DNA from: Glandiceps talaboti
Lineage: Eukaryota; Hemichordata; Enteropneusta; Spengelidae
Direction: 5' to 3'
Assembly: GCF_964340395.1 (NCBI RefSeq)
Contig: NC_135562.1
Span: 15,885,296-15,949,295 of the forward strand
DNA length: 64,000 nt
In this document: piece after piece, positions 48,974-61,835 of the stretch
How positions within the stretch are numbered: the stretch's first letter is position 1
Layout: every line of letters starts with the position of its first letter
The notes under the pieces: generated by a model
Told to the model about the DNA's origin: nothing
What the model saw: the letters and a program-made list of their open reading frames with translations, nothing else
The model's database searches: none
Made by a program: the position numbers and the translations under genes

Positions 48974-49414
48974 TGTGAAACCTTAAACATCTCTGACATG
49001 AAAAACGACTTCAGTAGCTTTAACTGGACAATATTGACTTGTGATGGAGGCTGGGTTAATTGGGAGGGTAAGAAGTGATTGAATAATATACATGTGATTA
49101 GCTTGTACTTTCATTCTTCTCTACATGACACTTCAAATTTTGCAGGGGTACAGTCAAAGTACAACCTCCACTTGCAGTCACAGCTAACATCCAGGCTACA
49201 TAAGAAGATTGGTGAATATACTAGTAACAGTAACAGACACACAACTGCACCACACGTGATAACATCACACCATTGTACAGAACAGTGGCAAAATCTATCA
49301 ATTACAGAATCATTAAGAACAAAATATGTGAGAGCCATCATAGATGATTTGAATTGCTCAGTCTATACTTTCTTTGCAGAAAGGACATGCCATTTTACTA
49401 GCTATACCTACTAA
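48974..49414 (+). CDS. Possible two-exon gene fragment of unknown function (unit B)
   Basis: Exons 48974-49067 and 49146-49414, with splice sites as in unit A. It reads CETLNISDMKNDFSSFNWTI, then TCDGGWVNWEG, and continues to the same FTSYTY stop. Compared with unit A it has 18 nt more and 33 nt fewer in the first exon, and two substitutions (Gln to His, Gln to Leu) in the second. Frame conservation favours a coding origin. No start codon or family assignment. Confidence 0.35.
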
Positions 49415-50387
49415 ATTTGTATATATGAAATATAAATCACATCTCAGCTTCTTCCCTGACTTTTCTTTATCTTTGACAATTATAATTAATAAATGTTGAT
49501 GCTGAAGTATTTCCTCTATCTTTAAAGATTTCTTTCAATACGTGCTTACCTGACAAAACAATGTTGAACTTGAAGCTTGTCAACAATATTAAAACAGTTA
49601 TAGCCTGTACAATGGAAGTGGTTGATACATGTACTTCTATGCCTGTACTGAATACTTTCCTAGCACAAACACAGCATTTAAACAAAAAAAGAGTTCCATG
49701 AAATTCATATGACATTGTCCTCGCTCAGCCGCACACCATAAATCGAAACCACAATAGTGTCACTGGCACCATATGTTAGGAAGAGGCGCCAAATTTGGAG
49801 ATGTTGTCAGTCGATGTGTAACGATAATGTGTAGTGGCGATACGAAAACCATCCATACAAACGTAACATCACACATTACGGGGTGGGGGGGGGGGACGAC
49901 TTAAACAACAGAAAAAATACTCAAGACATATATATAACACCACAAAATATGATGATAAAATCACAAGGAACACATCTAGATCGGTTTCAATAACTTTAAA
50001 ATTGATTATCACGTCAAAAATTGACGAAAAAAAATTACATTTCAGGTTCACAATGCTAACTTACTGAGTTGTGTTGTAATTGTAATAATGTAAACAGCGA
50101 GTTCAAGATGCCACCAACACGACGTCGAAGTTCTTTGTTGTACTGTCAAACATTGCGCGGCGGAATCGCGTTTATCATCTTGTCGGAGTAAGATAGGAAT
50201 ATGGATTACTAAAATAAATTGTTGAATCGATAACTTATAGCGTTTTAAATACAATTTTCGGCAATTATAGTGCATGACGCCACTGATGACGACGGCAGCC
50301 ATGTTGTGTTTGACGGAGTGAGATTTGTTTGATTGTTTGAAATTATTTCCTCCACCTAAGTTGCCACTCAGGTCGTATGCAAAACCA
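49415..50387. other. No gene recognised
   Basis: Counterpart of 36720-37664 with a G run near 49883. No supported feature. Confidence 0.5.
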
Positions 50388-51780
50388 CAGGCATTTGTTT
50401 CCCGGGCTATGTCTATCTATGCTATTATTTATTTCTATCTATGTCAACAAAACATTTGTCGAAAGACCAACGTTGGTGGAGGGTCTATGATAAGTTGGCT
50501 GATTGAAAATGAACAATATTAATCTAATGGCTATGGTGGTTTTTGAAACCAACAACTGCATAGAGTGTTGACTTTTTTACTTCTCGTCTATGTCAGAAAA
50601 TTAGATGTCATTCAATAAAATAAATTTTGATGGTCAACACCCCTGGAAAATGACCCAAATAAAGTGTACGAACCCTGGCCCAGACAGCCGGTCACAAATG
50701 AATCTACCCTGCGCGAGCTTATGGGCTTTGCCTAGTTATGATAGTATTGACGTATTTAGCAAACTATATATGAAACGAGTAAATTACACTTGAGTTATCA
50801 TTTTAATTTATTGACATTACTAGTATGACAAGCAACTAAGATTTTTTAAAAGTTATTTCTGTAAAATTTCAATTTGTCTTTATGTCAATACAAGTACATA
50901 CAACTGTGATTTTTTGCAATGAATCTGTGTTTAAAATTGCAATAAAGACGACAAGTATTTTTTCAATGAAACTTTATTCATGGAATATTTTGTTTATAAG
51001 TTTGTTTGCGTGTGTGCCCGTGATTGTGTGTGTTGAACATTTGTTGAATGTTTAGACGTTGAATTTCCGTTGAGAACGATGGAACAAAGATAAGGAAACT
51101 GTAATGAGAGGTCAAGTAGAAGTAGGTCATAGTGACGTCCCGTACTTCAAACACCATTCCGCTGTAATGAATTTTCGCGTATTTTTTCCTCCAGCGAAAT
51201 AAGCCAAAATAAATTCCCAGCGTTTAAAAAGTATACCACAGTATATATGAAACGAGTAAATTACACTTGTTTCTGTGATCGCACAGGTTCACTCACTCAC
51301 TCACTCACCGCCAAAGAAGACACAAGGTACGAAAGGCAGCCGCCATTACCGTACATAAACAGGAACTTTCAACTGGCCGTTGTACTAAAAAAATTATCTG
51401 CTCCAATTCTCCTACATGGTATCAGAAATCGGTTGATATCTTTGGTAGGTATGGTCCCATTGTAACAACGACACGAATTAACGGAAGATTATTAAATTTT
51501 GGAACTAAGAAGTGACGGAAGGTAAAATTTTCGAAATGTTTGCCCAATACAACGACCGGTTGAAAGTTCATGTTTAAGTGTGGTGATGGAGGCTGCCTTT
51601 CATACCTTGTGTCTTCTTTCGCGGTGAGTAAACCTGCGCGATCACAGAAACAAGTGTATTTTACCCTTTCATATATAGTTCGCTAAATACGTCATTATTA
51701 AAGATATTATCAACATTTTATTGTATTCTGATAGAAATATTCTGAGACATAACTCGGGAAACAAATGCCTGTGTGCGAAA
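50388..51780. repeat. Imperfect inverted repeat spanning the B/C junction
   Basis: Same palindromic structure as at the A/B junction: GGCATTTGTTTCCCG on the left and its complement near 51760. Here a 449-bp insertion (50793-51241) splits it. Confidence 0.75.
50793..51241. mobile_element. 449-bp unclassified insertion with 28-bp flanking repeats
   Basis: The flanks 50765-50792 and 51242-51269 are identical for 28 bp (starting TATATATGAAACGAG). Unit B's own start (38046-38075) shows the uninterrupted sequence. The insert has no terminal inverted repeat, no poly(A) tail and no coding frame I can support. A duplication this long is atypical of DNA transposons and could reflect retroposition or repair-mediated insertion. 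Confidence 0.75.
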
Positions 51781-52192
51781 CACATTACAGTTAGCTGTGG
51801 ATGGTAAAAGTTATTATGCTACAGTTTGCTGTGGATGGTAAAACTGATTATGGTGTTATTGATGACTTCAGTTTAAACTGAGAAGTTTTTACCAACCCAG
51901 ATTTCAACTTTTCCCGCCATGATATATACGTAATAAGGTATCCGTGCTATTGTTGACTATATAGTTTCGATGTCACAGATAACTTGTTAATCAGGTTTCC
52001 TTAGAGTGTGCAGTTTTCTTCTTTGGTTGTGTAGCTGATGGTACTTTCAATTTAATGAGAGAAAAATAAATGAATGACATTAAACATACTATTATATACA
52101 TTACAAAATTTACGGTTTTCAAATCATGTCTTACAGCATTCTAAGATGCTCTAATATTTACATGTGTGTGTGTGTGTGTGTGTGCATACATG

Positions 52193-52292
<100 letters not shown>

Positions 52293-52969
52293 AGATTCCA
52301 CGAGTACGTTCATTTGATGAGCGCCCTCTGCAAGGTCATTTAAGGTCATTCAAGTGTTGACTAACCGGTGACCTCAACCGTACCGTGTGTGTGTGTGTGT
52401 GTGACATAATCGAAGTGGTGTATATCTCTAAACCCAGGAGACTGTATTTCACCCATCATTTTATAATCAGGGGTGTTTTAAGGTCAGTCTAAATCATACT
52501 GCCATCGGCGCTTCATTAATTTACTTTAAATTTGACCAGTCACATGCTTCACTTAACTGTTGTTTTCTTAGTGAAAATATTACACAATGCTGCTATTTCA
52601 AAGACAAATGTATCGGTATGCACTATGCACCACAACACAATTACTGTTCTTACCATAATCGTAGGGGGATATATATTTAAGACAAAATGTTGCTATATCA
52701 AGCTCACAGACAAACAAACAGCCATCGAAGAAACGTTTCGCGTCCCTATGCGTAGAACTTGATATTGAACTTGAAGCGATCGCAAAATTCAATATTGTAT
52801 TAGTGATATAGTGAGAAAGATGACCCAGTAGTAGTGGAATATTTTAGAACGTGATATCAATCGTGTGTTAATGGCGTACAATGAAAATATCACAATTGCA
52901 CGAATTAGATAGACGTCACTTCCGGGTTTAATTTTGTTGAACGTGTTCAAAAGTTCATGAACAAGAGAC

Positions 52970-53440
52970 GGTAATGGATACACATGTACCCTGGTGGACA
53001 AAAATTACAACCACAAACTCTACAAAAATTCCAAAAATAGGGGTCAAAAGTGTACACTTTAATCAGAAACTTGGGGTCAAAGTCTACACTGTAGCCAGAA
53101 AAAGGGGTCATGAATTGTGAACACTTTTGATACACTTAATAGCTTTCACATTACACGTACATGCATCAGTCACTGCTAGTTCATTGGCTACCTAGGCATG
53201 GGGCCGGGGAGAGGGGCGCCTACTTCCAATAAAGATGACTGAAAACAACCCGTGGAAACAACCTTGTTCAAAATATGGGGTCAAACGTCGTACGTGCAAT
53301 CAAAGAGGTGGGTCAAACCTCTACATAATTCTTTAAAAATCAAGACTCAAAAGTCTGCATGAGTCGAAAGGGGGGGGGGGGGTTCCAAAATCACGGTACA
53401 TACGTATATACCCTTTCTATGGGAGTACCTCCCCCCCCGG
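52970..53440 (+). repeat. Dispersed repeat R1, unit C
   Basis: Counterpart of 39630-40110 and 1799-2240. Confidence 0.7.
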
Positions 53441-53583
53441 GTTATGGCAATACATATGGATGATATCGATCACTGATTAACATGATCAATGTCTAGTTAT
53501 TGGCATTTCAACAATTTGCAGTGAATATGTTGTGGTTGTCAAAATGAAAAATGATCCTCCTGTCCTCCAGTTAGGCTGGAGTC

Positions 53584-53618
<35 letters not shown>

Positions 53619-53761
53619 GACTAGACATAGAGAGAGACTAGAGAGCGATATACATACATACAGACAGACAAACAGACAGACAGAGGAAGGCATACACAAA
53701 TACATTCACCCAACTCATCACTGAATATAGGTTTTAGAAGGTATTGCAGCGAAGCTGCAAG

Positions 53762-53955
53762 AATTTTTTTATTTACTCGGTAAACGATCGCCCCTGAGGT
53801 TTAATTTGGTTCAAAACATGAACAAAATTGTTCACCCTTCCATTTCAGACCATCAGAATTTTCATGCCCCCTTTGAACCCTCAATTTTTTTCGTGTCCCC
53901 CCAATTTCTCCCAGCCCCACCCACCCTGTTGTAAATTCTGACACCAGCCTTACAA
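53762..53955 (+). repeat. Dispersed repeat R2, unit C
   Basis: Counterpart of 40390-40580. It is preceded by the GGTATTGCAGCGAAGCTGCAA phrase, kept in fuller form in unit A. Confidence 0.7.
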
Positions 53956-54162
53956 CTATAACAGTTTTAACAAAACCAAGACTTAAACTTGTCACTACAC
54001 CACCTATGGATAATATTGACCACTAATCAACCGACATAAAATTTCTTGTTGAAAGTAACTGACCAATTTTAGTGAATATATCTTTGGTTACTTGATAAAA
54101 AAAAATATCCCAGTTGCAGCTAGTGCAGCTTTAAGATACAGAAATACACAAAATCATTAAAT

Positions 54163-54170
54163 ATGCAAAT
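54163..54170 (+). promoter_or_regulatory. Octamer-like ATGCAAAT upstream of copy C
   Basis: Perfect octamer about 141 bp before the start codon, as in the other two copies. Confidence 0.25.
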
Positions 54171-54303
54171 AGTCCATCAAGAGAAAAAGCTAGAGCAACA
54201 AGCTTTATAGGTACCCATCCCCATATTGTAAACCCAAATAACAAACTTACACTATGTTAATGAAGTTTCATTTCTTTGTCGAGTAGACACTCTGGGTAAT
54301 AAT

Positions 54304-54432
54304 ATGGCATATACACCTCAGTATGACATCTGTATCGTTGGTGCTGGAATGATTGGATCTGCAGCAGCTCGTCATGTAACACTGATCGCGCCAAGTTTAA
54401 AAGTCTGTCTCATTGGACCAAAAGAACCAAAG
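54304..54432 (+). CDS. Copy C exon 1
   Basis: 43 codons. Ser31 replaces Asn31 of copies A and B (IAPSLKV). Confidence 0.92.
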
Positions 54433-57400
54433 GTAATCTTAGCAGATGTGTAGAGGAGTGTTTCAAGTCTGTATGTAAGCATGTATATTGTGTGTTTACT
54501 TTCTTTTTTCATAATGTGTTATGTGTAACAACAGCACAAGCACCACATATAGCACCATGTGTATAAAATGTGCGATATATCACCTAACTGTCATAACTAT
54601 GATTGAAGTGGCCACATGGATGAGTATTTGGGTATTGATTTTGGATTTTTCATTTATACAACAATTTTATCATCGCGCGAAAAATCAACGAGTCTATGTT
54701 TGTAACTCTATATATTGCAAAAGGCTAAAGAATGTGTAAAGATTTGTTATTGTACATACAATAAAAAAACATATTTACATATTTATTAGTATTTTGTAAT
54801 TCATTAGGTAGACTTGGCATAGGTTATTATTTTTATTAAGCAACAAATAGTTATTACTATTGAATTGAATTGAATTTATTTTCACCGGAAACATAAGGTA
54901 ATAACATTACAGAGAGGAAAATACAAATACAGTAAAAGAAAATGCTCTGGTGAGGACCATGGAAATAGTTTACTAGAAACTAATCTAGTCCATGGTCCTT
55001 ATCCTGTCAAAATATAGAAGGTAAAGATACACGGCGTACTTATGATAAATAATTAATAATAACAAATAATATAGTAATAATCAATACACACATACATATT
55101 CACAAATCTATTATAGCACATGTACAGAAAAAGATATTTACATATTTACAGTACAAATTTGAATCAAGAGAAAAGGTGTGTCTTTATACATTTTTTAAAT
55201 TCATGTCGCTTGTGTATATTCTTAAGTTTGTTTGGTAGGGAGTTCCAATGTTTGGGTAATGCATATTTGAAATTCTTTTGACAAATTGTAAGATTAACTT
55301 TTGGAATGGGAATGTTACAACTGAGGGCTGATCTGGTAGGGTAGCTATGGGATAGACGGTTAGTAATGTAGTGGTTAATATTATGAGCATAGCGGTTATT
55401 TTGTAAGTCATAGACAAACATGCATGTTTGGAATTTACACAGTTTATGGATATCTAATATGCGGAGTTGATTGAAAAGGGGCGCAGAATGTGTTTGATAA
55501 TCAGAGAAAGTGATAAGTCAAGCTAGTTTCTTTTGCAAGATTATAAGTGGTTCGAGTAATGTACGATAGGTGTTACCCCAAATTTCAAGACAGTAACTAA
55601 GATGGGGGAGGATTAAAGTGTTGTAAAATAAAACAAGGGTGGACCTTGGGACATAATGGCGAATACGAGAGATGATTCCGATTTTGGGACTTATAGTTCG
55701 GGTTACTGGTCGATGGAAATACCTAGATATGTGGCCGATGATACACACTTAATTGGTGTGTCGCTAATACTTAGGGTTCCCTCGATGTGAGATATCCTCT
55801 GGGGAGTTTTGATAATCATATAGTTAGTTTTGTCAACGTTAATTGTTAGTTTGTTAGCATTGCACCAGTCGTTAACTTTTTTAAAATGATCATTTATAAC
55901 ATTAAGATTGATATTATTAGTTTTCATGAATTTGAATAGGTTAGTGTCATCTGCAAATAAACGAAAATTGAAGGCGTCAGTAGATTTGTTAATGTCGTTA
56001 ATATATATGAGGAAGAGGATTGGTCCAAGTATTGATCCTTGGGGTACCCCACACTTAATTTGTTTTGGATTGGAGTTGATACCATTTATGCTAACGACCT
56101 GTTGTCTATTTTTAAGGTAATTTTGAAACCAAAGGAGCGGAACACCTCTAATGCCGTAATAATATAACTTTTGGATAAGAATATGATGGTCAATTGTATC
56201 GAATGCTTTTTTGAGGTCGATAAAAATGCCAAAGGTGACGAAGCCCTGGTCCATTTTGTCAGTAATGTCAGATATGAGGTCAGCAAGGGCAATTTTCGTA
56301 TTAAACTTTTTGCGGAAACCGTATTGAGTACTGAGAAGAATGTCAAATTTATCTAGAAATGATACTAATTGGTCTTTAACGATTGATTCAAATAGTTTGC
56401 TAAGGACTGGTAAAATTGAGATGGGCCTGTAGTTGCTAACATCAAGGGTCGATCCTTTTTTATAAATTGGGGTGATTTTGGCAAATTTGAGGGCGTCAGG
56501 GAATATACCTTGGGAAAGTGAGCAGTTAATTATGTGTGTTAGTGGGTGGGAAATGATATGGGCTGCATCAATTATTAGTTTAGGATGAATGTTGTCATAT
56601 CCCATAGCTTTTCTGGGATCCATGTGATTTATCTTCTCCACAATATCACTGTACACAACTGGGTGCAAGAAGAGCGAGTCATAATAATTATCATTCAGAT
56701 AATGATTAAAATTTGTCGTTGGGGTGATTTTTGAGGCAAGTTTTGGGCCAATGTCGGTGAAAAAGTCGTTGAATGTTTCTGCGATATGTAGTTTCCCTGA
56801 AATGATCTTGTGATCTACACTAATTTGTTTTGGTGAAGTCATTTTGTTGCTGTTTTTATTTAAGATGTCATTAATTACTTTCCAAGTTTGATTAGTGTTT
56901 CCATTGGCAGCCTGTATTTTCATATGATAATGTCTCTTTTTAGCGGAATTTAAAATTCTTGTCAACAAATTTCGGTAAAGCTTGTATTTCTTATTAAATT
57001 CAATATTATTAGGCGATTTTTTCATTTTACAGAATAAACGATATTTTGTTCTTGTTGACTTTAATAGTCCTTTTGTTAACCAAGGCTTATGAATTTTAGT
57101 TTTCTTTATTTTTGTTCTTTTAAGGTAGCGTGTATTGTAATAATATCATGGAATAATTGATAAAAAACATTATATGCGTGGTTTGGTTCGTCACAATCAT
57201 ATACAGGCTGCCAGGAAACATTGTCTAACTCAGAAAGGAAGGTCTCACGATTATATTTGGAAAAGTCGACATTTTGAAAGGTAGTATTATGATTGAAAAT
57301 GTGATTAATGTTTGTAAATAAAGCAAAGATTGGATAATGATCACTAATATCGGTAGCTATAGTTCCAGTTTCAACGAAATGGTCTGTAATGTTTGTGATA

Positions 57401-60400
57401 CATTAGATGTGCTGAGCATTACATTTTTAGTCCCCCTACTAGTAATATTATAATTGGCTAATATTACAATGGTCTTGGTCCATTGGTCTGTGTGTTCATA
57501 ATATGTGTGTTCACTGACCCTACGAACCATGACTACACTCTTAGGAACTGCCACATGCCAGGATATTTTGCCAACACAACATTGTTGGGGAGGCATGTAT
57601 ATAAACATTCAAACAACGTATGCAAATAGGCCAAAATAAGACCACGCCCATAAAAACAGTCAAATGATAATGTATATTGCAAAAATAAAAACTGATGGGT
57701 AGGCAATTGAATAAACATTCATAACGTATGGAAATATACCTAGCAACAAGACCATGCCCATAGCAACAGCCAAACAATGTGTATTGCAAAGATGAAAAGC
57801 TGGAGTTGTAGGCATTTGAATAACATTTGAGAAATGGTCCCATGTTTGCTTACCAACAATACGACCATGCCCATAGCAACAACCAAATAGTTATGTGTAT
57901 TGCAAACATTTAGCAAAAAAACATTGCATGACAATATAAAGTACAATAATATGACAGAACCCCATGATGCTCAAGTGTAGGTGTGGCGTACTAGGGGTAT
58001 TTGCACAAGAGCTTGCAGTATTCTCTGCACCTGTACTTTCATGAGCATAGCGAGTGAAAGTGTAGCAGGAAGCACTGCACGCATGAGAGCAAATACCCCT
58101 GAGTACCCACACTAGAACTCACGTGGCATTGGGTTCTGTTATTATTACATATGTTTATCTGAAACAGCAAATTTCCAGAAACAATCGTACAGCGCGATCA
58201 ATTGATTTTGTGTGTCGCCAAGTATTGCGTCCTCATTTGTATATCACTTGCATACAGGTATGCAATGATGTTTTCGGTATTGCACTGCACTGCTGCAGTG
58301 AAAATACCATTAGTATGCGCACACACCGGTGCAAGTAATCTCTGGTGCATAATTATGTAATTATTTGTTTCGACATTTTACAGGACAGAACAACATGTAG
58401 TCATGGGATATTTGGATCTTACTACGATGAAGGTAGATTAGTTTCAACACTGACATCAAACAGTGAACCAATCAGGAGTGAATTTGCACGAAGATCCATT
58501 GCAAGATACAGAGACATAGAACAGAGAACAGGTAGGTGGGCATTGATTTATTAAGACTCATTCCCCCAGTGGTCATTGGGAATCATCTGTGTGTACCTTG
58601 CACCAACTGATTTCAACCACACCTAGCATAAAGGTATATATATATGCATGTCTCTTTTGTTTTTGGTATTACATTTCAGTGCTCAAACTAGTTTAAATGT
58701 TTGAATTCATGATTAGTTTTGCCAATTGTTGTAATCATGCTGCAGTTGAGGTATAATTATATTATTCCCTAGTATGTTTCATCATTCAGCTGGAAAATAC
58801 TTATGACCTAATGGTGAGTCATTGCTTGTCTAGTGGCTTGTAGTAGCAAGGCCTCTTACGTCACTCATTTTCATTGGCTGGGCAAAGACAAATAGTGGGG
58901 AATAACAATATTGTTCCAACTTTGTACCAATACAAAGTATCAAGACAAAGAGATAAGGGTACCAATTATATCAATACTAGAAGTTGACCCATAGATCTTT
59001 GTAGGAAATCCCCAAAATGGCCGAACACATGTGAAGTGCAGTAGAGAACTTAAGAAGATTTCATAAGTTAAGAAAGTAGGCTACTTTATCATCCAAAATC
59101 GTATTTTGACAGCAGTAGTAGTCAATACTAGAGTACTGAAGACATAAATAACCCTAACGAGGCTTTTTCTCACAGCAAGTTTTATCCACAGCAAGTGAAG
59201 TCCATGAAAGATATAGTTTGAGCATGGCTTGATATAGTATGTATCTTTCTGTTTTCATATACTTAATAGGTGTCAAGTTCTATAATGAAGTTGGTCATGT
59301 GATGATGTGCAAACATGGACGTCCATACATCGAAAAGATCAAGAAAATTACCAGAACTATGAACGTCAAGACACAAGAGTTGGATTATTCAAGTCTTTCA
59401 ATAAAATATCCATATCTATCATGCCAACTACATGATGAAGGTATACTTCAGAGTGTAGGTGCTGGTTACATAAATCCGAGATCACAACTTAGAGCACAAC
59501 AGACTGCTGCATATCTACAGGGGTGTGACATCATTGATGATGTAGTCGACCAGGTGACTGAAACTAACCAATCAGATAGTTCCAGATGCATGAAAGTGAC
59601 AACAGCCAAAGGTCAAGTCATCTTTGCCAGGAGAGTGCTTCTAACAACTGGAGCTTTCACAGGATTCAGAGATCTCCTTCCTCAGGGAAAAGAATTGGAT
59701 GTAGAGTTATCAGGAGCAACATTGTTATTTGCTGAAGTGAGTCATGAAGATGCAGTTAAACTGAGAGATATGCCGTGTTTCACATATAAAGGAAATAACA
59801 CTGGAAATACATTTGATTATTACATAATGCCACCTATTAAGTATCCAAATGGTAAGCTATATTTTATTCATAAACTTCTTCATTATGTAGTTTCATGAAT
59901 TATTGGCAGATTGATGATTATTTCAATGATACTAACTTTTACCTTTTAAATTAGCAGTGAAAATATGTAAATGATTAAATAAGGAACATTCTAAGAGGTA
60001 CTTGTGTACATTTTGAATTAGCTGTTGGAATATATATAATCTGGTAGGAAGGTGGACAGTTGCAATTGTCTGAGGCCTACAGGCTGCAGACATTATCGGC
60101 TCTAGATCTCTAGTGAGTACTGTTGATTTTTAGTATCCAGAATATAATTTTCAATATCATAAACATCTATGGCTGCATTCATGTTTCTATTGTAGGCAAG
60201 TACTACTTGAAGATAGGACATCGTCTACACAGGACAATATTACACACAGCTACAGACGTATCTGAATGGTTTAAGAGCGAGGGAAATAAGTCTGTTTATG
60301 ACATTGCTACAAAACAATTATTTAGTCATGTAAAAGGTAAGCATCATACTTGATTTTTTCTACTCCGTCCCAAGCGATGATTTTATTTTAGTTATGTTAA

Positions 60401-61835
60401 TCCTGCACAGGCACATTTTCTTCATCAAGTAACCAAAGATATATTCACTAAAATTAATGAATTACGTATAAAAAGGCATTGTATCTGTCAAATATGTTAA
60501 CTACTGGTCAATATTACATGTAGATGGTGTAGTGACACGTTTAAATCTTGAGCGAAAGCTTGGTTTTGAATTTGTCACCATGTTAAAACTGCTCTACATG
60601 TAGTTTGTAATTGGAGTACCTTGTTGATCAGATAGCAACAATCTATCAACTGAAAATTGTTAAAATACTAAAAACTGGACAGTGTAAATGTTAATCGGTG
60701 GTCGCTCTTATACATAAATAGTGCAGTAACAGGTTGAAATCATGCATGATCACCATTAATTGAGGGTGCTGATTGTTTGGATGTTGACCCAAAAATCTGA
60801 TTTGAACTATTTGTACCAGATGAGGTATATATTCATTCACATGTGGTTCAATGCTATCAGGGTGTACGATATTACATTTTCAACACAATGGTCAAGTTGC
60901 AGCTAGTGCAGCTTGAAGATTTTACTATTCAATATGAAATGGAGAAAATAATATTATACAACTTTTTTTTCAAACCTTGGTTTGCATAAGACATAAACAA
61001 AATTGTGTGATTCCGATTACATTCAATTTTAAAATAGGCGGGGTAGGTGGATTTTTTATTTTATTTTTATATTTTCTTTTCATGTGTTGAGTGTCTAGTT
61101 CAGGTTTTCCATTGTTTTTCGAAATGGTCTCTGTGCTGTTTTTTTCTTCCTATCAGATGTACAGCCATTACATATTGGAAGAATAGTTTTATATTGTCTT
61201 TTTAAGTTGATGTCAGTTTCTGCATCCACTATTTCTTGCGAGACTTCATGATTTTCGTGATTTTATTATTATTTTTCTCAACAAAAGTTTAGGGTTGGCG
61301 TGAAAAACTAGGTGGGGTAGGGGTAACCGGAACCAAACAACTTTTTTTATTTGGCCTAATTGTGTCTATTTAAATAAATACATCGTAAATCTTTGGGATT
61401 GAGAGAAGAGACACAGGTGTAGCAACATCATTTAGGGAGCAACCTTGATTGGTTCTTTTACCTTACAATAAACAAACTATACAATAACAACATAACAAAA
61501 AATAGCAGTACATTGACAAACATAAAAGGCATCATGACAAATAATTTCAATAACAATAAGATGTTTATCTTTTACAAGGTGTAAAGGCAATATCTACCCA
61601 TGGAGAAGGTTGTGTGACAACGGTTACCCCAACAGGACAACCTTACTGCGATATGGTCACACCAACGCTGGGCATAACTATCGGTGGAAACGGAGTTGCA
61701 GCAAGGAGTGGTGACGAATTTGGTAGAATGGGAGCCAGAATGATTGTTGCTGGTTGCTGGGATCATGATCTACCTAGAGACAATTTCAGAGTTAGATTTA
61801 AAACGAAATCAACAATTTTAACATCTAAACTATAG
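54304..61835 (+). CDS. Peroxisomal FAD-dependent oxidoreductase (sarcosine oxidase-like), copy C
   Basis: Exons 54304-54432, 58384-58531, 59270-59851, 60196-60336 and 61579-61835 give 418 residues with intact splice sites, FAD-binding GAGMIG, Cys345 and terminal SKL. Intron 1 is stretched to about 4 kb by a LINE. Exons 4 and 5 are identical to copy A at every base, while exons 1-3 differ from A at 23 of 859 bases. Function is inferred as for copy A. Three intact copies suggest a dosage or substrate-range benefit, but nothing in the sequence shows which. Confidence 0.93.
54861..57397 (-). mobile_element. 5'-truncated non-LTR retrotransposon (LINE) in intron 1 of copy C
   Basis: Absent from the same place in copy B, which reads TTACTATGATACAATAG. 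The 3' end on the minus strand finishes in short ATTCA-type repeats (54861-54880), a LINE feature. The 5' end is cut inside the endonuclease domain (TDISDHYPIFA near 57350 is the endonuclease SDH motif). I cannot define a target-site duplication. Confidence 0.85.
55164..57397 (-). pseudogene. LINE endonuclease-reverse transcriptase, inactivated
   Basis: From right to left: the endonuclease tail (ISDHYPIFALF), a frameshift near 57110, then the reverse transcriptase in one 440-codon frame (57025-55703). That frame has RKAMGYDNIHPKLI, FIDLKKAFDTIDH (motif A), GVPQGSILGPILF (motif B), FADDTNLF (catalytic motif C) and YLGISID. A second frameshift near 55715 leads to the C-terminal part (LPHLSYCLEIWGNTY), a stop near 55519, and the closing segment ending KKCIKTHLFS. 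All catalytic residues of the polymerase remain, but two frameshifts, a stop and the missing 5' end make it inactive. The Daphne/Crack/jockey-like affinity is a guess. Confidence 0.85.
57607..57912 (-). repeat. Tandem units of about 108 bp in intron 1 of copy C
   Basis: Counterpart of 41690-41995, about four units with CCACGCCCATA and ATTGCAAA phrases. Confidence 0.7.
57975..58113. mobile_element. Imperfect inverted-repeat element in intron 1 (copy C)
   Basis: Orthologous to 42058-42196, hence inserted before the B/C split. Confidence 0.55.
58384..58531 (+). CDS. Copy C exon 2
   Basis: Identical to copy B exon 2. Acceptor TTTTACAG, donor GTAGGT. Confidence 0.92.
59270..59851 (+). CDS. Copy C exon 3
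   Basis: Keeps Glu99 and the NQSDSSRC loop of copy A but has Met104, His108 and Phe of the B/C type, and a private His (EVSHEDAV). Confidence 0.92.
60196..60336 (+). CDS. Copy C exon 4
   Basis: Nucleotide-identical to copy A exon 4. Phase 1 to phase 1. Confidence 0.92.
61010..61350 (+). repeat. Dispersed repeat R3 in intron 4 of copy C
   Basis: Orthologous to 32575-32925 and 45075-45425. Confidence 0.7.
61579..61835 (+). CDS. Copy C exon 5
   Basis: Nucleotide-identical to copy A exon 5. Includes GEGCVTTVTP, GGNGVAARSGDE and terminal SKL. Confidence 0.92.
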
